Assembly (NCBI RefSeq): GCF_030297015.1
Contig: NZ_AP028056.1
Coordinates: forward strand, 3,110,939 to 3,174,938
DNA: 64,000 nt
Source of the DNA: Brooklawnia propionicigenes
GTDB lineage: Bacteria > Actinomycetota > Actinomycetes > Propionibacteriales > Propionibacteriaceae
Direction of reading: 5' to 3'
The first letter of the stretch is position 1; the number at the start of each line of letters is the position of its first letter. Below, piece by piece: positions 18,871-26,470 of the stretch. The position numbers and the translations under genes were made by a program. The notes beneath the pieces were generated by a model. The model had not been told where the DNA came from, did not search any database, and worked only from the letters and a program-made list of their open reading frames with translations.

Positions 18871-21231
18871 ATGTCGGAAGGCAGCGTCTACGGGCCCTAC
18901 GGCAGCGGCCAGGGAACCCCCGGCTCCCCCCGCTCGACCACCTTGGAGCGCGTCTCCAGTGGCCCCGAACAGCCCCGACTGCGAATGCGGCAGCGGCTGG
19001 CGTGGTTCGGGGCGGCCAATCGTCCACCCCAGTCGGCGGTGCTGGATCCGCTGTTCTCGGTGGTGAAGGCCAATCACCCCAAGACCGATCTCGAGCAATT
19101 GGAGAGGGCCTACCACACCGCGGAGCACTACCATCGCGGCCAGATCCGTAAGAGCGGTGAGCCCTACATCACCCATCCGCTGGCGGTGGCCACGATTCTC
19201 GCCGAACTGGGCATGACCGAGTCCACGTTGTGCGCTGCGCTGCTGCACGACACGGTGGAGGACACCAGCTACACCCTCGATCAGCTGCGCGCCGACTTCG
19301 GCGACGAGATCGCCCGCCTGGTCGACGGGGTCACCAAACTCGACAAGCTCACCTACGGCGAGTCGGCCAAGGCAGAGACGATCCGCAAGCTCGTGGTCGC
19401 GACCGCACGCGATGTGCGGGTGCTCGTGATCAAGCTGGCCGACCGCCTGCACAACATGCGTACCCTCAGCTATCTGCGTCCCGACAAGCAGCAACGCATC
19501 GCCCGGGATACCCTGGAGATCTTCGCGCCGCTGGCTCACCGGCTGGGTATGAACGCGATCAAGTGGGAGCTGGAGGACCTCTCGTTCGCCACCTTGCAGC
19601 CGAAGGTCTACGACGAGATCGTCCGGATGGTTGCCGAGGCGGCGCCGCAACGCGAGCGGCAGCTGCGTGAGGTGATCGATCAGGCCCAGAAGGACTTGGC
19701 CGAGGCCGGCATCAAGGCGACGGTCTATGGGCGTCCCAAGCACTACTACTCGATCTACCAGAAGATGGTGGTGCGGGGCCGCGACTTCGCCGACATCTAC
19801 GATCTGGTCGGGCTGCGGGTGCTGGTCGACACCACCCGCGACTGTTACGGCGCGCTCGGCGTGCTGCACACCCGGTGGAATCCGCTGCCCGGGCGGTTCA
19901 AGGATTACATCGCGATGCCGAAGTACAACATGTACCAGTCGCTTCACACCACGGTGCTGGGCCCTGGCAACCATCCGGTGGAGTTCCAAATCCGCACCCA
20001 CGAGATGCACCGGCGGGCCGAGTACGGTGTCGCTGCGCACTGGAAGTACAAGGAAGAAGCCAACGGCAAGGGCGGCAAGAACAACGGCAGCGATCCCGAC
20101 CCGGACGCCTCCCAGCTGAACTGGGTGCAGCAGATCAACGAGTGGCAGCGGGAGACCGACGATCCGGGGGAGTTCCTCGAATCGCTGCGTTTCGAACTCA
20201 ACACCACCGAGGTCTACGTCTTCACCCCCAAGGGCGATGTCATCGCACTGCCGAAGGACGCCACACCGGTCGACCTGGCCTACGCGATTCACTCCGAGGT
20301 CGGCGACCGATGTATCGGCGCCCGGGTGAACGGACGCCTGGTGCCGCTGAGCAGCAAGCTGAGCAATGGTGACATCTGCGAGATCCTGGTGTCGCGGGCA
20401 GAGGATGCCGGTCCCAGCCGCGACTGGCTGAGCTTCGTCACCAGCCCACGGGCGATCTCGAAGATCAAGCAGCACTTCACCCGGGAGCGCCGCGAGGAAG
20501 CCATCGAGAGCGGCAAAGACCAGCTGGCTCGTCAACTGCGCAAGTCGGGGCTGCCGATCCAGCGGATGCTGACCGTCGAGCACCTGACTGCGGTCGCCGA
20601 TAGCTATCGACTGGCGAATGTGGACGCCCTGTATGCGGCTATCGGTGAAGGAAATGTCGGCGCTCAAGGCGTGGTGCAGCGTCTGGTGGAGACCGCAGGT
20701 GGCCTGGAGGCGACCGTCGACGAAGGCTCCGAAGACATGCGGATCGCTGCTCCGAGGCGGCGATCCACGGGAAAGAACGATGCCGGCGTGGTGGTCGAGG
20801 GACTACCGGACATGTGGGTGAAGCTGGCCAAGTGCTGCACACCGTTGCCCGGGGACGCCATCATGGGGTTCGTCACTCGTGAGAACGGTGTCTCGGTGCA
20901 CCGACGCGACTGCACCAATGCCGCGAACCTGCTCTCCCAGCCGGAGCGCATCGTCCAGGTCGAATGGGCCGCCACCGGCGGGGTGGGATACCTGGTCGCG
21001 ATCCAGGTGGAGGCGTTGGATCGCACCGGACTGCTCTCCGAGCTCACCAAGGCTCTCAGCGATCAGGGCATCTCGATTACCTCTGCCCTGGTCAGCACGA
21101 CGAAAGATCGGTTGGCCAAGGTGCGATTGACCTTCGAATGCAGCGACCCGCAGTATCTCGATCACGTCATCAACCAGATGCGCCGGATCTCCGGGGTATA
21201 CGACGTCTACCGGGTCAGCCAGGGCGGCTGA
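18871..21231 (+). CDS. relA: Bifunctional (p)ppGpp synthetase/hydrolase Rel
   Basis: Stringent-response enzyme, 786 aa, long-RSH layout. The N-terminal HD hydrolase keeps H126-D127 and E130-D131 in the HDxxED motif, so hydrolysis should be active. The synthetase domain contains YSIYQKMVVRGRDFADIYD and VGLRVLVDTTRDCYG. The basic RGRD version of the motif fits bifunctional Rel rather than E. coli RelA. A TGS domain (VYVFTPKGDVIALPKDATPV), a zinc-finger-like KCCTPLPGD with HRRDC, and a C-terminal ACT domain follow. It stands alone between a candidate -10 and a hairpin, and converges with the DUF349 gene. Confidence 0.96.
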   Translation: MSEGSVYGPYGSGQGTPGSPRSTTLERVSSGPEQPRLRMRQRLAWFGAANRPPQSAVLDPLFSVVKANHPKTDLEQLERAYHTAEHYHRGQIRKSGEPYITHPLAVATILAELGMTESTLCAALLHDTVEDTSYTLDQLRADFGDEIARLVDGVTKLDKLTYGESAKAETIRKLVVATARDVRVLVIKLADRLHNMRTLSYLRPDKQQRIARDTLEIFAPLAHRLGMNAIKWELEDLSFATLQPKVYDEIVRMVAEAAPQRERQLREVIDQAQKDLAEAGIKATVYGRPKHYYSIYQKMVVRGRDFADIYDLVGLRVLVDTTRDCYGALGVLHTRWNPLPGRFKDYIAMPKYNMYQSLHTTVLGPGNHPVEFQIRTHEMHRRAEYGVAAHWKYKEEANGKGGKNNGSDPDPDASQLNWVQQINEWQRETDDPGEFLESLRFELNTTEVYVFTPKGDVIALPKDATPVDLAYAIHSEVGDRCIGARVNGRLVPLSSKLSNGDICEILVSRAEDAGPSRDWLSFVTSPRAISKIKQHFTRERREEAIESGKDQLARQLRKSGLPIQRMLTVEHLTAVADSYRLANVDALYAAIGEGNVGAQGVVQRLVETAGGLEATVDEGSEDMRIAAPRRRSTGKNDAGVVVEGLPDMWVKLAKCCTPLPGDAIMGFVTRENGVSVHRRDCTNAANLLSQPERIVQVEWAATGGVGYLVAIQVEALDRTGLLSELTKALSDQGISITSALVSTTKDRLAKVRLTFECSDPQYLDHVINQMRRISGVYDVYRVSQGG

Positions 21232-21242
21232 CGAACAGCAAA

Positions 21243-21276
21243 CGGCGCGCCACCGGCCGGAACCGGGGACGCGCCG
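21243..21276. terminator. Hairpin between convergent rel and DUF349 genes
   Basis: CGGCGCG pairs with CGCGCCG, with a nested CCGGCCGG palindrome in the loop. There is no T-run on either side, so it may be a weak or Rho-aided terminator. It sits in the 63-base gap between two convergent stops. Confidence 0.4.
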
Positions 21277-21294
21277 CTGGCATTGGTATGCGGG

Positions 21295-22548
21295 TTAGGC
21301 TCCGTTGCCGGAGAACTCGTCCAGAGCCTTGGTGGCCTGATTCAGCCACTCGGTGTAGGTCTTGATCGACTCGCGGGTCTTCTGTGCCTTCTTGAGATCA
21401 CCGCGGGCCTCCGCATCGTCGGCCTGCTTGGCGAGCTTCTCGATCTGCGTGGTGAACATCTCGACCGTGTCGCTGGCGCGCTTGCGGGCTTCTGGGTCGG
21501 TGCGGCGCCATTCGTCGTCCTCGGCAGCCTTGATCGCGTGCTCCAGCGCCCGGACGCGGTTCTCCAGCGGCCGGATGGCGTCGCGCGGCACCTTGCCGTG
21601 CTCGTTGTAGCGGGCGAGGAAATCACGGAACTGGTCGCGAGCGGTTTTGACATCGGTGACCGGGACAATCGTCGCCTCGGCCTCATCGAGCAGCGACTGC
21701 TTGGCCGTGAGGTTCTCGCGGAACTCGTCGTCCTCGGCGCTGAATGCGGCCGAGCGGGCCTCGAAGAACTGATCCTGCAGTCCCCGGAACTCCGCCCACA
21801 GCGCGTCGTCGATCTCGCGCGCGGCGCCGCCGGCCGCCTTCCACTGATTCATCAGCTGGCGGAACTCGGCCGCGGTGTCGGACCAGTCGGTGGACCCGGC
21901 GATCTCGCGCGCCCGGGCGATGATGGCCTCTTTCGCCTTGCGGGCGCCGTCGCGGCGTTCGTTCTCACTGGCGAACTGCGCCTTGCGCCGGCGGGTGTAG
22001 GTGGTGCGGGCGCTGCTGAAACGATGCCACAGTTCGTCGTCGGTCGCCCGATCGATGCGCGGCAGCGCCTTCCACTCATCGAGCAGGGCACGGAACCTGT
22101 TGACACCACCGCGCCAGTCGTTGCCGGCGGCAAGCTTCTCGGCCTGTTCGACCATCGCCTCTTTGGCAGCGCGGGTCTCTTCGTTCTGCTGGGCACGCTG
22201 AGCCTTGCGGGCCTCCTGAGCTGCGGCGAGCTGGGGTGCCAGGCCCTGGAGGGTCACGATCAGGCCGTCGAGGTCGCCTACCGCGTTGGCCTCCGCAATC
22301 GATGTGCTGAGGGCATTGACCGCTTTGCGCGCCTCCTCGGGTGACACGGTGCCCGATTCGATGCGCTTGGACAGCAGGTTCACCTCGGTTTCGAGGGCCT
22401 CGAAGCGGCGGACGAAGAACGCCAGTGCCTCGGCTGGATCGGCATCTGGAACTTGGCCCACTCTTCGTTCACCCGTCGAAGTCACGACGTAGACGGTGCC
22501 ATCGGAATCGACGCGACCGAAACGAGCCGGCCCTGCACTTTCACTCAT
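21295..22548 (-). CDS. DUF349 domain protein
   Basis: A 417-aa, highly charged helical protein. After an N-terminal domain (RVDSDGTVYVVTSTGERRVG) come several DUF349 repeats with the pattern W-x(n)-F-x2-L-x2-W-K, for example VNRFRALLDEWKALPRIDRA and AAEFRQLMNQWKAAGG. The function is unknown. The place beside rel and a metallo-hydrolase is conserved in actinobacteria. I chose the ATG at 22548 (MSESAGPARFGRVD) over 22575 because it matches the family start; the longer form would overlap the promoter of the divergent hydrolase gene. Confidence 0.85.
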   Translation of the reverse strand: MSESAGPARFGRVDSDGTVYVVTSTGERRVGQVPDADPAEALAFFVRRFEALETEVNLLSKRIESGTVSPEEARKAVNALSTSIAEANAVGDLDGLIVTLQGLAPQLAAAQEARKAQRAQQNEETRAAKEAMVEQAEKLAAGNDWRGGVNRFRALLDEWKALPRIDRATDDELWHRFSSARTTYTRRRKAQFASENERRDGARKAKEAIIARAREIAGSTDWSDTAAEFRQLMNQWKAAGGAAREIDDALWAEFRGLQDQFFEARSAAFSAEDDEFRENLTAKQSLLDEAEATIVPVTDVKTARDQFRDFLARYNEHGKVPRDAIRPLENRVRALEHAIKAAEDDEWRRTDPEARKRASDTVEMFTTQIEKLAKQADDAEARGDLKKAQKTRESIKTYTEWLNQATKALDEFSGNGA

Positions 22549-22565
22549 GGGTACATCTTGCCCGA

Positions 22566-22578
22566 TAGGCTGCAAAAT
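22566..22578 (+). promoter_or_regulatory. Leaderless promoter of the metallo-hydrolase gene
   Basis: TAGGCT at 22566-22571 is followed by seven bases and then the GTG at 22579. The 30-base divergent gap would therefore hold the promoter of this gene. Confidence 0.6.
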
Positions 22579-23271
22579 GTGTTCATCGTGTCAATCGTAA
22601 CCGGGCCCTGGCAGACGAACTGCTATGTGGTAGCTTCCGGTGCCCCGGACTCATCCAACGTTCAATCCGCCGTGATCATCGATCCCGGAGCCCACGCCGG
22701 TCCGAGCGTCCACCAGGTGCTGGACGAACAGCGGCTGCGTCCGGAGGGCATCATCTGTACCCACGGTCATTTCGACCACGTTGCCGACGCCGCGAAGCTG
22801 GCCAACGAATTCGCCATACCGGTCTGGCTGCATCCCGGCGACCGGCCGATGCTCACCGAGCCGGTGCTCGGTTTCGGCCCGGGCAGCGAGCCGCTCATCG
22901 AACAGGTCGCTGGGACCACGGTGCTGCCGGCCCCCGACGATCTGCGGCCGATGGCCGACGGCGACCAGCTCACGGTGGCAGGCATCGACCTCGAGGTGAT
23001 CCACGCCCCCGGTCACACGCCGGGCTGTGTGGTGCTGCGCAGCTACGTCGGCGGCGAGCCACTGCTGTTCAGCGGCGACGTGCTGTTCGCGGGCAGCATC
23101 GGACGTGTCGACCTGCCGGGCGGTTCGATGACCCAGATGAAGCAGTCGTTGCGCAGACTGTGCGGGCTGATCGACGCCGAAACCGGTATTCTGCCGGGGC
23201 ACGGCCAGACCACGACCATGGCCCGTGAACTGGCTACCAATCCCTACCTGTCCAAGGAGGCTCTCGCCTGA
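22579..23271 (+). CDS. Metallo-beta-lactamase fold hydrolase (glyoxalase II-like)
   Basis: A 230-aa MBL-fold protein. The zinc motif is THGHFDHV, followed by the HAPGHTPGCVVL histidine, the LLFSGDVLFAGSIGRVDLPG aspartate and a final LPGHGQTT histidine, as in hydroxyacylglutathione hydrolase. Actinobacteria lack glutathione, so the true thiol-ester substrate is unknown. I take the GTG at 22579 as start because of the -10 box seven bases upstream; longer in-frame starts run back into the divergent gene. The stop shares one base with the hisS start. Confidence 0.87.
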   Translation: MFIVSIVTGPWQTNCYVVASGAPDSSNVQSAVIIDPGAHAGPSVHQVLDEQRLRPEGIICTHGHFDHVADAAKLANEFAIPVWLHPGDRPMLTEPVLGFGPGSEPLIEQVAGTTVLPAPDDLRPMADGDQLTVAGIDLEVIHAPGHTPGCVVLRSYVGGEPLLFSGDVLFAGSIGRVDLPGGSMTQMKQSLRRLCGLIDAETGILPGHGQTTTMARELATNPYLSKEALA

Positions 23272-24608
23272 TGGCCCGACCCAAGCCGCTGTCCGGCTTT
23301 CCGGAACTTCTGCCCGCCCAGCGCATGGTCGAGCAGGCAGTCATCGACATTGTCCGCGAGACCTTCGAGTTGCACGGATTCGCCAGTATCGAGACCCGCG
23401 CCGTGGAGACGATGGACTCGCTCACCCGCAAGGGCGAGATAACCAAGGAGGTCTATGTCGTCCGGCGGTTGCACGCCGAGCCTGGCGAGACCGGCGATGA
23501 TCTCGGGCTGCACTTCGACCTGACCGTGCCGCTGGCCCGCTACGTGCTGGAAAACTCCGGGCACCTCCAATTCCCGTTCCGCCGCTACCAGATCCAGAAG
23601 GTCTGGCGAGGCGAGCGTCCGCAGGAGGGCCGGTACCGCGAGTTCACTCAGGCCGACATCGATATCGTCGGCGAGAACACCCTGGCTGACCACCACGATG
23701 TCGAGGCGCCGCTAGTGATGTTGGAGACGCTGGAGAGGCTCCACGGCCAACTCGGCCTTCCGCCGGCGCGCATGCATGTCAACAATCGCAAGCTATCCGA
23801 GGGCTTCTATCGCGGGCTTGGTATCGAGGACACCGCAGCGGTGCTGCAGCGGGTCGACAAGTTCGACAAGATCGGCCCGGACGCGGTGACCGAGTTGCTG
23901 ACCGACGAGCTCGGGCTGTCCGGGCAGGTCGCGGCCAAGTGCGTCGAGCTGGCCACGATCTGCACCGAGGACGACTCGTTCGTCGGGCGGGTCCGCGAAC
24001 TCGGCGTGCACAGCGAGATGCTGGACGAGGGCCTGGACGCGTTGGCGCAGGTGATCAACGCCGCACGGATCCAGGTGCCGGGCCGGATGGTCGCCGATCT
24101 GAAGATCGCGCGGGGGCTGGACTACTACACCGGCACCGTCTACGAAACGGTGCTCGTGGGCTATGAACGCCTCGGCTCGATCAGTTCGGGTGGGCGCTAC
24201 GATTCGCTGGCCACCGACGGCAAGCGCAGCTATCCCGGGGTGGGGATCTCGTTGGGCCTGACCCGACTGCTGATGCCGCTGCTGGCCAGGGGAGAGCTGG
24301 CCGCCTCACGCAGTGTTCCGAGTTGCGTGGTGGTCGCCGTGGACACCGAACAGACCCGCACCACAGCAATGCGGGTGGCGGCGGCGCTGCGAGGCCGGGG
24401 AATCGCCTGCGAGGTGGCCCCCAAGGCCGACAAGTACGGCAAGCAGATCCGCTACGCCGATCGGCGCGGCATCCCGTATGTCTGGTTCGGCGGCGTGAGC
24501 GGAGAGGTGAAGGACATTCGCTCCGGAGACCAGGTCGCCGCGGATGCCCGCGTGTGGACCCCGCCCAAGGCCGACGCACGTCCCCGGGTGATCGCGGGCG
24601 GCCAGTAG
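23271..24608 (+). CDS. hisS: Histidyl-tRNA synthetase
   Basis: Class II aminoacyl-tRNA synthetase, 445 aa. Motif 2 is visible in FPFRRYQIQKVWRGERPQEG and the histidine-specific region in ARGLDYYTGTVYE. Motif 3 is in GVGISLGLTRLL. A C-terminal anticodon-binding domain ends with KQIRYADRRGIPYVWFGG. It is translated directly after the hydrolase gene (TGATG junction) with AAGGAGG before the start. A hairpin terminator follows and marks the left border of the accessory region. Confidence 0.96.
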   Translation: MARPKPLSGFPELLPAQRMVEQAVIDIVRETFELHGFASIETRAVETMDSLTRKGEITKEVYVVRRLHAEPGETGDDLGLHFDLTVPLARYVLENSGHLQFPFRRYQIQKVWRGERPQEGRYREFTQADIDIVGENTLADHHDVEAPLVMLETLERLHGQLGLPPARMHVNNRKLSEGFYRGLGIEDTAAVLQRVDKFDKIGPDAVTELLTDELGLSGQVAAKCVELATICTEDDSFVGRVRELGVHSEMLDEGLDALAQVINAARIQVPGRMVADLKIARGLDYYTGTVYETVLVGYERLGSISSGGRYDSLATDGKRSYPGVGISLGLTRLLMPLLARGELAASRSVPSCVVVAVDTEQTRTTAMRVAAALRGRGIACEVAPKADKYGKQIRYADRRGIPYVWFGGVSGEVKDIRSGDQVAADARVWTPPKADARPRVIAGGQ

Positions 24609-24620
24609 CAATCCCCCAGA

Positions 24621-24669
24621 ACCCCCGACCCCTCGTGCCCCAACCCCCTAGGTAGGGGCCGGGGGTTTC
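24621..24669 (+). terminator. Terminator-like hairpin after hisS
   Basis: AACCCCCGACCCCT pairs with AGGGGCCGGGGGTT (one G-T wobble-type mismatch) around a 20-base loop and ends in TTT. It probably separates hisS from the repeat-protein gene. Confidence 0.6.
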
Positions 24670-24677
24670 GGGATAAG

Positions 24678-24695
24678 CCCCGATGTACCGGGGCG
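24678..24695. promoter_or_regulatory. Perfect inverted repeat upstream of the repeat-protein gene
   Basis: GCCCCG-ATGTAC-CGGGGC, six-base arms around a six-base centre that is nearly self-complementary. It lies 78 bases before the GTG start. It could be an operator or a leader hairpin; I see no convincing -10 box in this gap. Confidence 0.35.
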
Positions 24696-24772
24696 ACGAC
24701 TCGCGCAGACTTTTTCCTGAGGCTTCCACTCATCCATCTGGCCCACCGAGGTCCCGGGGAAAGGCAAGAACT

Positions 24773-26365
24773 GTGGCTGATGACATTTTGTCGAACAACG
24801 ACATAGAGATTGAAGAGTCCTTCAATACCGAGACCGAGGTCGAGGTTGGCGTCGAGGATTCGTTCAATACCGAGACTGAGGTCGAGGTCGAGGATTCGTT
24901 CAATACCGACGTCGAGGTTGAGGATTCGTTCAATACCAACGTCGAGGTGGAGGATTCCCTCAACACCATCGCGTCGAACAACGAGACCGAAGACTCCTTC
25001 AACACGGAGGTCGAGGTCGAGGTCGAGGATTCGTTCAACACCGACGTCGAGGTGGAGGATTCCTTCAATAACGTGGCCTCGAACAACGAGACCGAAGACT
25101 CCTTCAACACCGAGACCGACGTCGACGTCGAGGTCGAGGATTCCTTCAACAACGTGGCCTCGAACAACGAGACCGAGGATTCGTTCAATACCGACGTTGA
25201 GGTTGAGGATTCGTTCAATACCGAGATCGAGGACTCGTTCAACACCGAGACCGAGGTCGAGGTCGAGGATTCCTTCAACACCGTCGCGTCGAACAACGAG
25301 ACCGAGGATTCGTTCAACACCGAGACCGACGTCGAGATCGAAGACTCCTTCAACGACAGCTCCGACAACTCCACGAACGTGGGCATCGCGGTCGAGGATT
25401 CCTTCAACGAGGTCGAGGACTCGTACAACGACGTGTTCTCGAACAATGACACTGACGTGCTCTCGGGCAACGAGGTCGAAGATTCGTTCAACGAGACCAG
25501 CAACTCCAACAACGACATCCTCTCGAACAACGACATCGAGATCGAGGACTCCGGCAACCAGAACTCCTACAACGATTCGTCCACCGATGTGGACGTCGAA
25601 TTCGAGATCGAGGACTCCTTCAACACCGTGGAGAACTCGCACAATGACTCGTCGACCGAGGTCGAGGTCGAGATCGAAGACTCCTTCAATGACAGTTCGG
25701 ACAACTCCATTCGCAACCAGGATTCGTTCAACGTTACGAGTTCGTTCAACACTCAAACGTTGAATGACTACTCGTCAACTGTCGGAGTGCGCCAGTACAA
25801 CGCCGGCTTCGAGAACTTGAATTTCAGTGGACTGACCGGTGGCGGACTTCTCGGAGCTGCAGGCAAGGGCTTCGGCGGCAGCGATACCGAGGTCAACATT
25901 GACGTAGATGCGCGCACGTTGCAGTTCGATCAGTCGGTCAACCAGGTCATCTCGACAGGTAACAGCTTCGGCGATACCGACATCGTGCAGGTTTTCGGGC
26001 AGAGCGCAAGTGTCGCCTTCGGTGACGATTCGATCGCCGCGGGTGGCGATGTGAACATCGACAATTCCGTGACGAAGGTCTTCGCTGACGATATCAATAT
26101 CGGCAACACCGACATCGATGTGCGCATCAACGATTCGTTCAACGATTTCTCCGAGCAGTACGACCTCAATCTTGACATCAACGATTCGTTCAATGATCAG
26201 TCGACGAACGTGAATGTTGATATCGAAGACTCGTTCACAATCGAGGATTCGTTCACCAGCGAGATCGATGCTACCTACGAGAACAGCTTCGAGTGGGCCA
26301 ACAGCGGCAATATCTTCAGCCCAGGCTCCGGCACCACCGGTGGCGAGGGCGAGATCGATTTCTGA
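24773..26365 (+). CDS. Acidic DSFN-repeat protein with IniB-family C-terminal module
   Basis: A 530-aa protein without a recognised full-length family. Residues 1 to about 340 are tandem units of 7-18 residues built on E-D-S-F-N, such as EDSFNTETEVEV, EDSFNTDVEV and EDSFNNVASNNET. I count 21 exact DSFN cores plus variants (ESFN, DSLN, DSYN, DSFT). There is no Lys or Arg before R314 and no His before H290, so this part is a strongly negative polymer. Residues 379-461 match a module in the IniB-type protein at 30543-31352 (DART, DQSVNQ, AAGxD, IDNS, ADDIxIGNT, FND). No signal peptide, membrane helix, Cys or sortase motif is visible. The GTG start follows GGAAAGG. It lies upstream of the two dynamin-like genes. 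Function unknown. Confidence 0.85.
   Translation: MADDILSNNDIEIEESFNTETEVEVGVEDSFNTETEVEVEDSFNTDVEVEDSFNTNVEVEDSLNTIASNNETEDSFNTEVEVEVEDSFNTDVEVEDSFNNVASNNETEDSFNTETDVDVEVEDSFNNVASNNETEDSFNTDVEVEDSFNTEIEDSFNTETEVEVEDSFNTVASNNETEDSFNTETDVEIEDSFNDSSDNSTNVGIAVEDSFNEVEDSYNDVFSNNDTDVLSGNEVEDSFNETSNSNNDILSNNDIEIEDSGNQNSYNDSSTDVDVEFEIEDSFNTVENSHNDSSTEVEVEIEDSFNDSSDNSIRNQDSFNVTSSFNTQTLNDYSSTVGVRQYNAGFENLNFSGLTGGGLLGAAGKGFGGSDTEVNIDVDARTLQFDQSVNQVISTGNSFGDTDIVQVFGQSASVAFGDDSIAAGGDVNIDNSVTKVFADDINIGNTDIDVRINDSFNDFSEQYDLNLDINDSFNDQSTNVNVDIEDSFTIEDSFTSEIDATYENSFEWANSGNIFSPGSGTTGGEGEIDF
24827..25455 (+). repeat. In-frame tandem repeats encoding EDSFN units
   Basis: The DNA repeats a GAGGATTCGTTCAA-type core with third-base variation (GAT/GAC, TCG/TCC, AAT/AAC), spaced 24 to 42 bases. 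Unit types recur in blocks, for example the VASNNET unit four times (once as IASNNET), which suggests growth by duplication. Confidence 0.85.
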
Positions 26366-26377
26366 TCGCACTAGATG

Positions 26378-26420
26378 ACATTCACAGCCCGGCTTCCCTG
26401 GAGGCCGGGCTTGTGGATGT
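26378..26420 (+). terminator. Hairpin between repeat-protein gene and IniA-like gene
   Basis: A long stem built on GCCCGGC/GCCGGGC and extended by TCAC/GTG(G)A-type pairing, with no T-run. It may partly stop transcription or protect the 3' end of the repeat-protein message, making the dynamin genes less expressed than the repeat gene. Confidence 0.5.
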
Positions 26421-26470
26421 TCGGCATCATTTGATTGAGTGACGTACAGCACCGATTGCGAGGAGCAAGC

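Noticed and set aside
24827-25455. CRISPR-like array of short repeats
   Set aside because: Repeats and spacers vary in length by multiples of three, vary at third codon positions and encode one continuous protein; no cas genes are near.
24452-25756. 434-codon antisense ORF across the DSFN repeats (also a second antisense frame and a plus-strand +1 frame)
   Set aside because: Repeats of G+C-rich codons keep all frames open; no ribosome site and no family match. The plus frame at 24773 has the good start and the IniB-family module.
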